DNA from: Hyphococcus sp.
GTDB lineage: Bacteria; Pseudomonadota; Alphaproteobacteria; Caulobacterales; Parvularculaceae
Length of the DNA stretch: 64,000 bases
Direction: 5' to 3'
NCBI GenBank assembly: GCA_028284345.1
Contig: JANQRY010000003.1
Location: 992,001 to 1,056,000, forward strand
This document shows, piece by piece, positions 32,943-41,602 of the stretch. The stretch's first letter is position 1, and every line of letters starts with the position of its first letter. Under the pieces are notes generated by a model. The model was not told the DNA's origin. It saw nothing but the letters and a program-made list of their open reading frames with translations, and ran no database searches. A program made the translations under genes and the position numbers.

Positions 32943-34952
32943 CTAACTCCCGATCTCTCCGCCATCGTCCTTGGTGATCGCAACGACCGAGGGCCGCGGC
33001 GGCATGCCCGCCTTAAAGTCGGGCCACCGTGTTGCCGGCTTATCAAACGTCGCCCCCGGTTCCATTCCCGGATGCTGAACCGCCACGAACAAGGACTTGC
33101 CATCCGGCGTAAAGGTCGGACCACACATCTCCGCACCCCGCGGGCAGCCATAAAAGTGCTTCGGCAATGCCCGATTGGGACCAGTTGTTTCCGTCGCCCA
33201 AAGACCGTCATGAACCGGTGCGGGTGTGCCGTCGGGAGACTTGTGGGAAGGAAAGCCGTCAGACGCGATCCACAGCCGTCCTTTCGGATCGAACTCCAAG
33301 TTATCTGGGTTTTGAAACCATCCGCTGTCCGTGACGCCTGGATGATAAGAACCCCGCGCCGACGCTTGAGGATGCCCCGGATCACCTGCGAGCAGAAAGA
33401 TTTCCCACTCAAACTCGTCGCTTGTGTGATCACGCTTTCCATCCTCACCCGGCGGAGAAATCTCCAAGATATGCCCCCAAAGATTCTTCTCACGAGGATT
33501 CGCAGGATTGGCGAGTTCCGCCGTCAGCTTACTGTTGTTTGTAAGGGTCACATAGAGGCGGTCCGTGTTGGGATCAACTCCCATATCCTCCGGCCTATCC
33601 ATCGGTGTCGCCCCCAAGGACTTGGCAACGACCCGGGGCTCCAAATAGACTTCAGTTTCGCTGGCCAACCCAAGGGCCGCACCATCAGCACCGCCTTTGC
33701 CGAGATGCAGTTTGATCCACTTTCCGGTACCATCGGCGAAAAACTTCGCCGCATACAGATCGCCATCGTCGAGAATATCTGCACTCTTGTTCCTTTGGTA
33801 TGCATCCCGCGAGACGAAGCGATAAATATGCTGAAAGCGCTCATCATCGCCGCTATAGACGACAACCGGCGATCTGCGTTTAGTAACGACAGTCGCGCCT
33901 TCATGTTTGAACCGGCCGAGCGCCGTGCGCTTCTTGGGTTGGGACTTCGGACTATAAGGATCAAATTCGACCAGATATCCGAAACGGTTTGGCTCGCGCG
34001 GTTCTTTTTCGATATTGAACCGGTCGTGATGAAATCCCCACCCAAACCACGGAGCGCCGGATGCAGGCGGATACTTTCCGCTCGCATCTTTTTCGGCGGA
34101 GTATCCAACTCCGTAGACTTCGTAGTTGCGAACTTCCTCCGGCGCCAGCTCGCCCGCCGCAACCCGGTTGCCCCAAAAATATCCTTGAAAATTTTCCTCC
34201 GCCGTCAGAATGGTGCCCCAAGGCGTCACGCCACCAGCACAGTTTCCCATCGTCCCAAGAACCCGTGTGCCCGTTGCATCAGCGTTTGTTTTAAGTCGGC
34301 TGTGCCCCGCCAGCGGGCCAGTAATTTCAATTTCCGTGTTCGCTGTGATCCGGCGATTAAGAGAGCTGGTGGAAACGGCGGTCCACTGACCATCCAGAAG
34401 CTTAATTTCTACGACGGACAAACCAAGTGCCGCCATTTCGACATTGACCTGATTACGCGTCACGACTTTGGAAGAATCAGCCCGTGCCTCGATTCCGGGA
34501 AACATAAGGTGCGCGGTGGGAAATTCGTGGTTGGCCACCAACAAGCCATGGTCAGATGACTTCGTCCCGAGCGGAAAAGGCATGTAGGCAAGAAAATCGT
34601 TATTATATCCAAACTGACGTTCTTGTGCCGCAGCCGATTGGTCCTGGGGGTCGAAAGCAATACCCTGTTGTCCGATAATGGGGTCTCCCCATTTCAACAA
34701 GACGCGTGCGGAATACCCATCAGCGACGTGGTGGGTCGCATCATAGAGATGAGGGATTTCTTGAAACGAAAGACTTGTCCCCTCTTTGGCTTCTCGTCCA
34801 TCTGAACAGCCAGCCAGCCCAAGGGAGCCTGTCGCAGCGATTGCTCCAACAGCGGATGTCTTCATCATTCTATCGAGGACACCCCGACGGCTGTACCGGC
34901 GTGTGACAATTTCTTGAAATGTAGGGACAGAAAAAGACTCATTTCCTGACAT
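32943..34952 (-). CDS. phoX: PhoX-family alkaline phosphatase, Tat lipoprotein
   Basis: The 669-residue protein (ATG at 34952; an earlier start at 34994 is less likely) carries a Tat signal with RRYSRRGVLDRM, then a hydrophobic stretch ending in the lipobox LGLAGC, so it is probably exported folded and lipid-anchored. The body belongs to DUF839/PhoX, a Ca/Fe phosphatase: FDPQDQSAAAQERQFGYNNDFL near the start, NCAGGVTPWGTILTAEENFQGY in part, and LEFDPKGRLWIASDG further on. It frees phosphate from organic phosphoesters. No clear Pho box is seen upstream. Confidence 0.93.
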   Translation of the reverse strand: MSGNESFSVPTFQEIVTRRYSRRGVLDRMMKTSAVGAIAATGSLGLAGCSDGREAKEGTSLSFQEIPHLYDATHHVADGYSARVLLKWGDPIIGQQGIAFDPQDQSAAAQERQFGYNNDFLAYMPFPLGTKSSDHGLLVANHEFPTAHLMFPGIEARADSSKVVTRNQVNVEMAALGLSVVEIKLLDGQWTAVSTSSLNRRITANTEIEITGPLAGHSRLKTNADATGTRVLGTMGNCAGGVTPWGTILTAEENFQGYFWGNRVAAGELAPEEVRNYEVYGVGYSAEKDASGKYPPASGAPWFGWGFHHDRFNIEKEPREPNRFGYLVEFDPYSPKSQPKKRTALGRFKHEGATVVTKRRSPVVVYSGDDERFQHIYRFVSRDAYQRNKSADILDDGDLYAAKFFADGTGKWIKLHLGKGGADGAALGLASETEVYLEPRVVAKSLGATPMDRPEDMGVDPNTDRLYVTLTNNSKLTAELANPANPREKNLWGHILEISPPGEDGKRDHTSDEFEWEIFLLAGDPGHPQASARGSYHPGVTDSGWFQNPDNLEFDPKGRLWIASDGFPSHKSPDGTPAPVHDGLWATETTGPNRALPKHFYGCPRGAEMCGPTFTPDGKSLFVAVQHPGMEPGATFDKPATRWPDFKAGMPPRPSVVAITKDDGGEIGS

Positions 34953-35149
34953 GGTTTCGCAAACCTTTCGAACACGAGAGTTGGGGCAAAACAAACGGGA
35001 AACCCCCGCTTTGCAACTTAGTCATATATTCCAGACTTCCAAGTGAGAACTTGTCCACCCAGCGAACAAGTCGTCGCACTCAGACTACCGCGGATACGCG
35101 CCAACATTTATGACTTGTCGAAATGCCTTTTCGCACGCTAAGACTTAAC

Positions 35150-35280
35150 TGACGGTTCCTTTCGAAGGCGAAAAGGGAACCCGGTATGACGCCTTTGTCC
35201 AAAGCGGGATCTTAATCCGCAAATGGGGAGTGATCGGAACCAGAGTTCGCTGAACCTCCTGCGGGCTCCTTTCATCCGAT
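35150..35280 (+). promoter_or_regulatory. Probable cobalamin riboswitch (variant) upstream of cobU
   Basis: The block has GGTTCC, then GAAAAGGGAACCCGGT (35170-35185), matching the strongly conserved 5-prime core of cobalamin riboswitches, and later CCGCAAATGGGGAGTGATCGG that resembles the CCGCAACTGTG segment. The usual AGTCAGGAGACC end is only loosely matched by AGTTCGCTGAACCTCCTG. Its position, just before an adenosylcobinamide kinase gene and not coding, supports the call. It would shut down cobU when adenosylcobalamin is plentiful. Confidence 0.5.
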
Positions 35281-35333
35281 TGCGTAACTCGATATGTGTC
35301 CCGTATCCTTTTTTCCTTCCGCACGCATCACAG

Positions 35334-35876
35334 ATGTCCCAAGCCCATAGAGATCTGTTCTTCGTTTTAGGCGGTGCGCGGTCCGGCAAAAGCGCCTATG
35401 CGCTGCACTTGGCGGAACGATCCGCATTGACTTGCGTTTACGCTGCCACGGCCCAAGCCCTTGATGAGGAAATGGCCGCGCGCATCGCCCACCACAAAGA
35501 GAACAGAGCGCACACATGGGACGTGGTCGAAGAGCCTATCGAGTTAGCGGACAAGATTAGCGAGAACACTCGGGAAGACCGCATTATCCTCGTCGACTGC
35601 TTGACACTCTGGCTGTCCAACATCATGCACACTGAGGAAGATATCAGCGACCGGCATAGCTCTCTAGTCACCACCCTTTCCCAACGACGCGGGCCCGTCA
35701 TACTCGTCTCCAACGAACTCGGGATGGGCCTTGTTCCGGAGACAAGACTCGGGCGCGAGTTTCGAGATGCACAGGGCCGTCTCAATCAAACTGTCGCCCG
35801 TGCCGCAGATCATGTTACATTCGTTGCGGCGGGCCTCCCGCTCCATCTCAAAGGCAACGCGGATGCAGCTTTCTGA
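35334..35876 (+). CDS. cobU: Adenosylcobinamide kinase/guanylyltransferase
   Basis: The start at 35334 (MSQAHRDLFFVLGGARSGKS) is chosen because the longer frame from 35223 overlaps the riboswitch. The 180-residue enzyme has the P-loop GGARSGKSAYALHLAE, the IILVDCLTLWLSN Walker-B-like segment, and VSNELGMGLVPETRLGREFRD. CobU phosphorylates adenosylcobinamide and adds GMP to make GDP-cobinamide in the nucleotide-loop pathway. No other cob gene lies nearby, so the rest of the pathway is elsewhere. Its stop overlaps the following HD gene. Confidence 0.95.
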   Translation: MSQAHRDLFFVLGGARSGKSAYALHLAERSALTCVYAATAQALDEEMAARIAHHKENRAHTWDVVEEPIELADKISENTREDRIILVDCLTLWLSNIMHTEEDISDRHSSLVTTLSQRRGPVILVSNELGMGLVPETRLGREFRDAQGRLNQTVARAADHVTFVAAGLPLHLKGNADAAF

Positions 35877-36471
35877 TGAGACAATTAGCGAGTTGAAATC
35901 TTTCTACGGTGGCGCCGGGCGCCACTATCACACATGGGCTCACATCGAGGCCATGCTCATGCTGTCCACACGCATCAGGCCCATGCTCACCAACCCTTCA
36001 GCAGTCGAACTAGCGATTTACTATCACGACGTGATTTACGATCCGCACTCGAACTCCAATGAACGCGACAGTATCAAAAAAATGCAAGACGATTTGAGCG
36101 GCAAGGTGCATGCGGATCTAATACAGGACGCAGCTGTCCTCATTGAAGCGACGATCAAGCACAAAATCTCGGGAGAGATATCCAGCGAGCTCAAATCCGA
36201 TTGCGCTTATTTTTTGGATCTCGACCTCTCGATCCTTGGCGAAGAGGAGGCCGCCTACGATGCCTATGCACAAGCCATTCGCCAAGAATATCACTTCGTA
36301 CCAAGTCCCTTGTATGAAAAAGAGCGAACGAAGATCTTGAACGGTTTCCTAGCACGTCCGAACCTCTATTTCAGCGACATGTTCTATCGGGAACGCGAAC
36401 AACGGGCACGGACCAACATCGAGCGCGAGATAGTTCAACTCCATAAAAGGACCGCGTCATATGCAAACTGA
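35863..36471 (+). CDS. HD-superfamily metal-dependent phosphohydrolase-like protein
   Basis: Start MQLSDETISELKSFYGG overlaps the end of cobU by 14 bases. The 202-residue protein has a histidine-rich active-site pattern: GAGRHYHTWAHIEAML, then LAIYYHDVIYDPHSNSNERDS, and later YFLDLDLSILGEEEAAYDAY. These fit the metal site of an uncharacterised family annotated as predicted HD phosphohydrolase (YHTWxH...HDxxYD...NE...D). Substrate unknown. Coupling to cobU may be only positional. Confidence 0.85.
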   Translation: MQLSDETISELKSFYGGAGRHYHTWAHIEAMLMLSTRIRPMLTNPSAVELAIYYHDVIYDPHSNSNERDSIKKMQDDLSGKVHADLIQDAAVLIEATIKHKISGEISSELKSDCAYFLDLDLSILGEEEAAYDAYAQAIRQEYHFVPSPLYEKERTKILNGFLARPNLYFSDMFYREREQRARTNIEREIVQLHKRTASYAN

Positions 36472-37009
36472 ACATCTCGTCGAGCTCCACGCCAAGCAAG
36501 CCATCACGGAAGTCATCCACCGCTATTGCCGGGGGATGGATCGGATGGACAAGGAGCTCACGCTGTCCTGCTGGCATCCAGACGGAACCGACGATCACGC
36601 CCCCCTCTATGCGGGTTCTGCTGAGGGTTTCATCGAATGGCTTTGGCCCGTTCATGCGGCCATGATCAGCACGCGGCATGTCGTGTCCAATATCTTGATC
36701 GAAATCAAGGGCGACACGGCCGGTTCTGAAACATATTGGACTGTATATCTGCGCACGCCTTACGATGGAGGCGTCTACGACATTATTGCCGGCGGCCGTT
36801 ATGTCGACACCTTTGAATGTGTCAATGGGACCTGGGCAATCCGGCATCGCCAGTCGCTGTCCGACTGGAACCGTCTTGAGAAAGTTGAGAAAACATTAGA
36901 AGAATTCGTAGACAATCCCGTGATCATCCCAAATAATCCGGAAGTTGCCCCAAAAACCAGCGCCCGTGACCACTCCGATTACTCCTATACAGTTCTCACA
37001 AGAGATTAA
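36461..37009 (+). CDS. NTF2-like/SnoaL family protein
   Basis: The 182-residue protein begins MQTEHLVELHAKQAITEVIHRYCRG and continues MDKELTLSCWHPDGTDDHAPLYAG with RHVVSNILIEIKGDTAGSETYW. This Asp/His-bearing layout is the SnoaL-4-like group in the NTF2 fold, found in polyketide or aromatic pathways. It overlaps the HD gene by 11 bases. It is the second such gene in the window besides 32445-32930. Confidence 0.85.
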   Translation: MQTEHLVELHAKQAITEVIHRYCRGMDRMDKELTLSCWHPDGTDDHAPLYAGSAEGFIEWLWPVHAAMISTRHVVSNILIEIKGDTAGSETYWTVYLRTPYDGGVYDIIAGGRYVDTFECVNGTWAIRHRQSLSDWNRLEKVEKTLEEFVDNPVIIPNNPEVAPKTSARDHSDYSYTVLTRD

Positions 37010-37020
37010 GGACGAGACCC

Positions 37021-37689
37021 ATGACTCTTTCAAAGTTCCCATTGCTAGCTATGGCATTCCTCGCACTCTTCGCAATGCCGATCCAAGAAGCCGAAGCTAC
37101 CGCAAAGCAACAGGCTTTTGTCGATGATGCAACGGCCGCGGTCCGGAATTTCACCCAGGACCCGAAGATGGAATGGTTCCGGAATAATCTTCATAAGGCG
37201 GAAGCCATCCTGATTTATCCCAACGTGACAAAAGGCGGATTCATTCTTGGCGGATCAGGCGGCAGCGGCGTTTTGATCTTCAGAGAAGGCAACAACTGGT
37301 CCAACCCCGCCTTCTACACCATGGGCTCCGCCACGTTTGGCTTCCAGGCGGGAATTGAGGTTTCTGAAGTCATCCTCCTCGTGATGACCAAACGCGGCCG
37401 CAATGCGCTGCTGACACCTGAATTCAAACTGGGCGGCGATGTAAGCGTCACCGCGGGCCCAGTCGGCGCCGGAGCAAAGGGCCAGACAGCTGACATCTTG
37501 GCCTTTTCCAGGTCAAAAGGGCTTTACGGCGGCCTAAACCTGGAAGGCGCCGTCATCACCACAAGAGAGAAGTGGAACAGAAAGTACTACGGCAGATCCG
37601 TCTCCACCGAAGACATTCTCATCCGCCGGACAGTCAGCAACCCGGGTGCGAACCAGCTGCGCCAGGCCGTGCGGAACGTCAACCGATAA
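37021..37689 (+). CDS. Secreted SYLF-domain lipid-binding protein
   Basis: The 222-residue protein has a signal peptide (about 1-26, ending AEA) and the SYLF/DUF500 domain: NNLHKAEAILIYPNVTKGGFILGGSGGSGVLI in part, SATFGFQAGIEVSEVILLVMTKRG, and FKLGGDVSVTAGPVGAGAKG then FSRSKGLYGGLNLEG. In eukaryotes SYLF binds phosphoinositides; in bacteria it is periplasmic with unclear role. It ends the cobU-HD-SnoaL-SYLF run. Confidence 0.92.
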   Translation: MTLSKFPLLAMAFLALFAMPIQEAEATAKQQAFVDDATAAVRNFTQDPKMEWFRNNLHKAEAILIYPNVTKGGFILGGSGGSGVLIFREGNNWSNPAFYTMGSATFGFQAGIEVSEVILLVMTKRGRNALLTPEFKLGGDVSVTAGPVGAGAKGQTADILAFSRSKGLYGGLNLEGAVITTREKWNRKYYGRSVSTEDILIRRTVSNPGANQLRQAVRNVNR

Positions 37690-37692
37690 GGA

Positions 37693-38550
37693 TCACGCTC
37701 CCTCCAAGAGCTTGAGACAGACCCGGGTGGCTTCTTCTAGGTAGTTGGTAACCGCCAACGCTTGATCGTCAGCCGCTTGCAGGTCATCGCTTGTCAGAAC
37801 GATGCTGATGAACCCTTCCGTATGCCAACGGCCCAGCGATTGCAGATCCGGCAGATCGCCGAGTGTGTTTGTTGGCCAAGGGTTCACGTAAAAGTAAGGC
37901 AGACGGTAGGCGCTATCGCCTGGGGACAGTCCGACCCCGATGGAACGTACGGTCTCTGGATCGCCCTCTTCAAGATAGGTGAGCGTGGCAATATCAAAAT
38001 GATGCGGCCAACAGCGGGTCGGGCTGGGGCCTAGACCGATACTCATATGCCGCTTGGCATACTGACTGAGCGCGAAATCAGCATTGCCAACCCAACGCGC
38101 CATTTCCCCAGCGGCATCCGCCAGTCCATCAAGGGAATACGTTCCACCCTTTTGAACGCGGTGGTCGGGAATATCATACGGCAGCGGAGCCTTCATCGCG
38201 TCTCCCGCATCTTCGCCCATCTCTTTCAGTGCAGACTCCATCCAGTCGCACAACTGTGCGTCCGTTTTGCCCGATATCTCGATTTGTGTTTTTAGGCTCT
38301 CTCCGGAAACAACAACCAATGCCATACGGTCAACGGCCAATCCCAATTGCACACCGGTTGTGCCAAGTGGATGCGACAGGAGGGCCTGCAACTTATCAGA
38401 CCAGCCCATATTCGTATGACTGTCATCAGGCTGAGCTTTCGACAATCCACGTGCCGCCCGATTGATCCATTGAACCGCATTATGTGCTTGCAGACGAATC
38501 TCAATAAGCGCGTCCGCATCGACACCTTGAAGCGGTTTCCACTCTGTCAT
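37693..38550 (-). CDS. Conserved hypothetical protein with RCWPHHFDIA motif
   Basis: I do not recognise a characterised family. The 285-residue soluble protein has GPSPTRCWPHHFDIATLTYLEE at about 185-205 with Trp-Pro-His-His-Phe-Asp, and FYVNPWPTNTLGDLPDL later. The His-His plus Asp could be a metal site, but this is inference. It lacks signal and membrane segments. It starts 18 bases after the Rieske-ThDP enzyme gene on the same strand, so the two are probably co-transcribed and functionally linked. Confidence 0.7.
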   Translation of the reverse strand: MTEWKPLQGVDADALIEIRLQAHNAVQWINRAARGLSKAQPDDSHTNMGWSDKLQALLSHPLGTTGVQLGLAVDRMALVVVSGESLKTQIEISGKTDAQLCDWMESALKEMGEDAGDAMKAPLPYDIPDHRVQKGGTYSLDGLADAAGEMARWVGNADFALSQYAKRHMSIGLGPSPTRCWPHHFDIATLTYLEEGDPETVRSIGVGLSPGDSAYRLPYFYVNPWPTNTLGDLPDLQSLGRWHTEGFISIVLTSDDLQAADDQALAVTNYLEEATRVCLKLLEGA

Positions 38551-38568
38551 GGCTCGTTTTCCTCTAAA

Positions 38569-40590
38569 CTAAATAAGTTCCGCATCGGTTAGGACTTCAA
38601 CGAGAGCCGGCCCCTTGTGAGCGAGGGCGTCGCGAATAGCGGCTTCCAATTCGCTGCGTGTCGACACACGAAGACCCATCCCGCCGCAACTCTCCGCGAA
38701 CTCGGCGAAATTGGGATTATGCAAACTCGTTTGCCAAACTTCGAACTCCCCCGCTTTCTGCTCCTTCGTGATCTTACCCAATTCACTATTGTTTAGAAGA
38801 ATGTGCGTGATATCCATATTGTACTTTACGGCCGTAGTAAATTCCATCGCATACTGACCAAACCCACCGTCGCCGCTGATGGAAATCACTTTCCGTCCGT
38901 GGAGATCTTGAAAGTCCTGAGTTGCACACCACGCGCCCATAGCCGCAGGAAATGCAAAACCGATGGATCCTAAATAGCCGGACATCATGACGCGCTGGCC
39001 TTTACTTTCAAAATAGCGCCCGAAAGAGTACGTGTTGTTCCCCACATCCACCGCAATGGCCGCATCGGCAGGCACCAACTTCGACAGCACTTCAAAGATC
39101 GAAGCCGAATTCACGCCGGCACCATGATCGTCATCAACCCGGCTCGCTTTCTCCGCCCGCCAAATCTTCCAACGCTCAGCAATTTCCGGTACCTGATTAA
39201 CCACATCAAGACGGCGGGGCAATCTATCGGTCAAAGCCCGAGTCGTTTCGCCGATCTCCCCGAAGATGGGAACTTCTACAGGATGAAACTTACCCAATTG
39301 GATAGGATCGAAGTCCACTTGAATAATCCGTTTGGCTTTCTCAATGCCTGTATGATTGGAAAAGGACGAGCCCAGAGCAATAATCAAATCGCTCTCGTTC
39401 ATGAACCAACTGGCGATGGGCGTTCCTGAGCGGCCAAGGACGCCTGCGGCATGGGCATGTGTATCAGCAATGAGACCTTTGCCTTTAAAGGTGGTCAACA
39501 CCGGCGCTTTCAGAGCCTCGGCAAGCCTTATGATGTCGTCCATCGCTCCGCGTGCCCCATAGCCCACGACGATGATAGGGCGTTTTGCGGCCTTTATTTC
39601 ATCGAGCGCACGGCCCAACGCGTCCTGCGAGGGTAGAACGCGCTCATCTCCCAGCCGACCTTCCGGCGAGCCCGCCGGCGCGCCGGCAGCGGCTTCGATG
39701 GTCTGCACATCGTCTGGAAAGATTAGGTGCGCCACGTCCCTGTGGACAATCGCGTTCTTGCAGGCAAGGGACATAATCTCCGCATGATCAGAAGTATGCA
39801 GAACAGGCTGGCTGAAACGAGCCACGGCTTCGAAAGCCGACGACAAATCAATGTCTTGAAAAGCGCCCGGACCGAACACTTGCACCTGGACTTGGCCTGT
39901 CAAAGCCAAAACCGGTGCCCGGTCGACTTTTGCATCCCAAAGGCCGGTCATAAGATTGGTCGCACCGGGCCCCGCGATCGTCAGACACGCAGCTGGACGG
40001 CCCGACAGCTTCGCATACCCGGAACACGCAAAAGAGGCCGCTCCCTCATGACGGATCCCAATATAGGTGAGACGTCCTGCCTCTTCTTGCCGGCGCAACG
40101 CATCCGCGAGCCCCAAATTAGAATGGCCAACCATACCGAACACACGCACCACATCCCAGTTGACCATAGTCTCAGCCATCACATCGGTCACTGTACGGAC
40201 ATGGGTTTCCTCAGGCGCGACAGCCACATAGATCCCGTCCTTACGCACCTCCACTGGATACATGGTTTGTCCGGTATCCTCATGGCCACCTGGCGGTTTG
40301 CCAGTAAGCGGATCAAAATCCCAGCCATGCCACGGACATCTCAACCAACATTTCCCGTCTTCCCCGGTCTCGATGGATCCCTCCCCCAAAGGCCCACCTT
40401 GATGGGGACAATGATTGTCCATCGCCGTGTACTGACCGTCGAAATGAACCAAGGCCAAGAACTTTGTACCGGCATTGACCGTCATGACACGGCCTTCCGG
40501 CAACTGGTCAAGCTCGGCCACCTTAAACCAAACGACTGGGCCGCTCGAGCCGCCTCCCCCTGTTGATGGTCCTCCAGCCGATGATGACAT
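38569..40590 (-). CDS. Fusion of a Rieske 2Fe-2S ferredoxin domain and a ThDP-dependent enzyme
   Basis: The start at 40590 has AGGAGG eight bases upstream; an earlier GTG at 40680 adds a basic 30 residues. Of 673 residues, about 18-128 are a Rieske domain with Cys61-x-His63 and Cys85-x2-His88 (NHCPHQGGP and RCPWHGWDFD). From about 135 to the end is a complete acetolactate synthase/pyruvate oxidase-like enzyme: catalytic Glu182 in RHEGAAS, GPGATNLMTGL, and the ThDP/Mg motif GDG at 573-575 to NN at 600-601. The FAD site was not identified. The Rieske domain may carry electrons off a decarboxylated intermediate, so an oxidase or dehydrogenase is likelier than a synthase. Confidence 0.88.
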   Translation of the reverse strand: MSSSAGGPSTGGGGSSGPVVWFKVAELDQLPEGRVMTVNAGTKFLALVHFDGQYTAMDNHCPHQGGPLGEGSIETGEDGKCWLRCPWHGWDFDPLTGKPPGGHEDTGQTMYPVEVRKDGIYVAVAPEETHVRTVTDVMAETMVNWDVVRVFGMVGHSNLGLADALRRQEEAGRLTYIGIRHEGAASFACSGYAKLSGRPAACLTIAGPGATNLMTGLWDAKVDRAPVLALTGQVQVQVFGPGAFQDIDLSSAFEAVARFSQPVLHTSDHAEIMSLACKNAIVHRDVAHLIFPDDVQTIEAAAGAPAGSPEGRLGDERVLPSQDALGRALDEIKAAKRPIIVVGYGARGAMDDIIRLAEALKAPVLTTFKGKGLIADTHAHAAGVLGRSGTPIASWFMNESDLIIALGSSFSNHTGIEKAKRIIQVDFDPIQLGKFHPVEVPIFGEIGETTRALTDRLPRRLDVVNQVPEIAERWKIWRAEKASRVDDDHGAGVNSASIFEVLSKLVPADAAIAVDVGNNTYSFGRYFESKGQRVMMSGYLGSIGFAFPAAMGAWCATQDFQDLHGRKVISISGDGGFGQYAMEFTTAVKYNMDITHILLNNSELGKITKEQKAGEFEVWQTSLHNPNFAEFAESCGGMGLRVSTRSELEAAIRDALAHKGPALVEVLTDAELI

Positions 40591-40764
40591 AGCGTGCGCC
40601 TCCTGTTTCGCTCTTTTGGGAAGTTTACGAATGCTAGCGCGGCGAGATCCGAATAACGAGCCCAATTTCATATTAGCCACCTAAGTTGATGAACGGTCGT
40701 AGACCCTATGCGAGTTGGCTTATTGGCATGCGACGGAGGGGAACTGAACACGCGCTAGTGAAAA

Positions 40765-40812
40765 TGTGATCGCACGTACCCTCAAATGTGATGACAAGCG
40801 AAAAAGTGTGAT
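40765..40812. repeat. Three TGTGAT direct repeats at about 21-base spacing
   Basis: TGTGAT occurs at 40765, 40787 and 40807, with AA or AG before each. The spacings of 22 and 20 bases are about two helical turns, so all lie on the same DNA face. They sit between the Rieske-ThDP gene and the VOC gene, which diverge. This is the form expected of a cooperative activator or repressor site. Confidence 0.4.
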
Positions 40813-40897
40813 CAGGGCAGCAGCACTTTTGAGAACTTGACACGTGTGGCGGATCCAGCAAACGCTTTATCGATTTCATTAGATGGGAGGACTTGCC

Positions 40898-41431
40898 ATG
40901 AGCTTGCCGACGGACCGCACCATGTTTCAAAACGCCTGGGTCGTGGATGATCTTGAATCCGAAATGCGAAGATGGGTGGATAAACTAGGCGTTGGGCCAT
41001 TTTTCGTGGCCGAACACGACGAAAACATCACAGGCATTCTTTACCGCGGTGAACCCAGCGAGCTTTCAATGAAGGTGGCTCTTGCCCAGGCCGGCCCCTT
41101 GCAAATCGAACTGATCGAACCGACCACGCCCAAACCTTGCGCATACCGCGATACCGTCAAGCCCGGCGAGACGAAATTCCATCATATGTGCATGTGGACC
41201 CATGATATTGATGCGGACACAAAATATTTTGAAGACAACGGATACCCAACCGCCAATATCGGCAGCGCAGGGCTCGCGAAGTTCGCTTACTATGACACCA
41301 ATTCCTTGATAGGCTGCATGATTGAGGTCGTTGAGTACAAACCCGAAATCGATACCATGTTCAAGGCCATCGCCGCAGCCGGTCACTCATGGGACGGCAA
41401 AAAACCCATCCGCACGATGAACGATCTTTAG
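40898..41431 (+). CDS. VOC family protein
   Basis: The start MSLPTDRTMFQNAWVV is set by GGGAGGA upstream; the ATG at 40883 itself is part of that signal region. The 177-residue protein has two VOC half-repeats: MFQNAWVVDDLESEMRRWVDKLGVGPFFV first, and KFHHMCMWTHDIDADTKYFED then YYDTNSLIGCMIEVVEY with the distal Glu. Relatives are methylmalonyl-CoA epimerase and extradiol dioxygenase-like proteins. The substrate is unknown. It is divergent from the Rieske-ThDP operon. Confidence 0.9.
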   Translation: MSLPTDRTMFQNAWVVDDLESEMRRWVDKLGVGPFFVAEHDENITGILYRGEPSELSMKVALAQAGPLQIELIEPTTPKPCAYRDTVKPGETKFHHMCMWTHDIDADTKYFEDNGYPTANIGSAGLAKFAYYDTNSLIGCMIEVVEYKPEIDTMFKAIAAAGHSWDGKKPIRTMNDL

Positions 41432-41602
41432 GTGTACACGCAAGACCCTGAATGTAAAATCGTGATGATACGCTCACGAAGGTCTGAAGACAGAATCGAT
41501 TATGCTCCTAAGCAATCAAAGAGAGTGCTGATTGTTAAGCGGAAAGGTTTGTTTCGCGAGATCCCATTTGCCTCCCTGCTCCAGCACACGTCGATCACAC
41601 CC

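Noticed and set aside
33072-34559. A 495-codon open frame on the plus strand
   Set aside because: It is wholly antisense to phoX, has no recognisable domain or ribosome site, and the opposite frame carries clear PhoX and Tat signals.
35000-35075. A Pho box before phoX
   Set aside because: CTTAGTCATATATTCC resembles a half site only; the ACTTGT/ACAAGT repeat does not match the PhoB consensus.
35223-35333. An N-terminal extension of cobU
   Set aside because: It overlaps the riboswitch-like block and adds residues that do not fit CobU; the start at 35334 directly precedes the conserved sequence.
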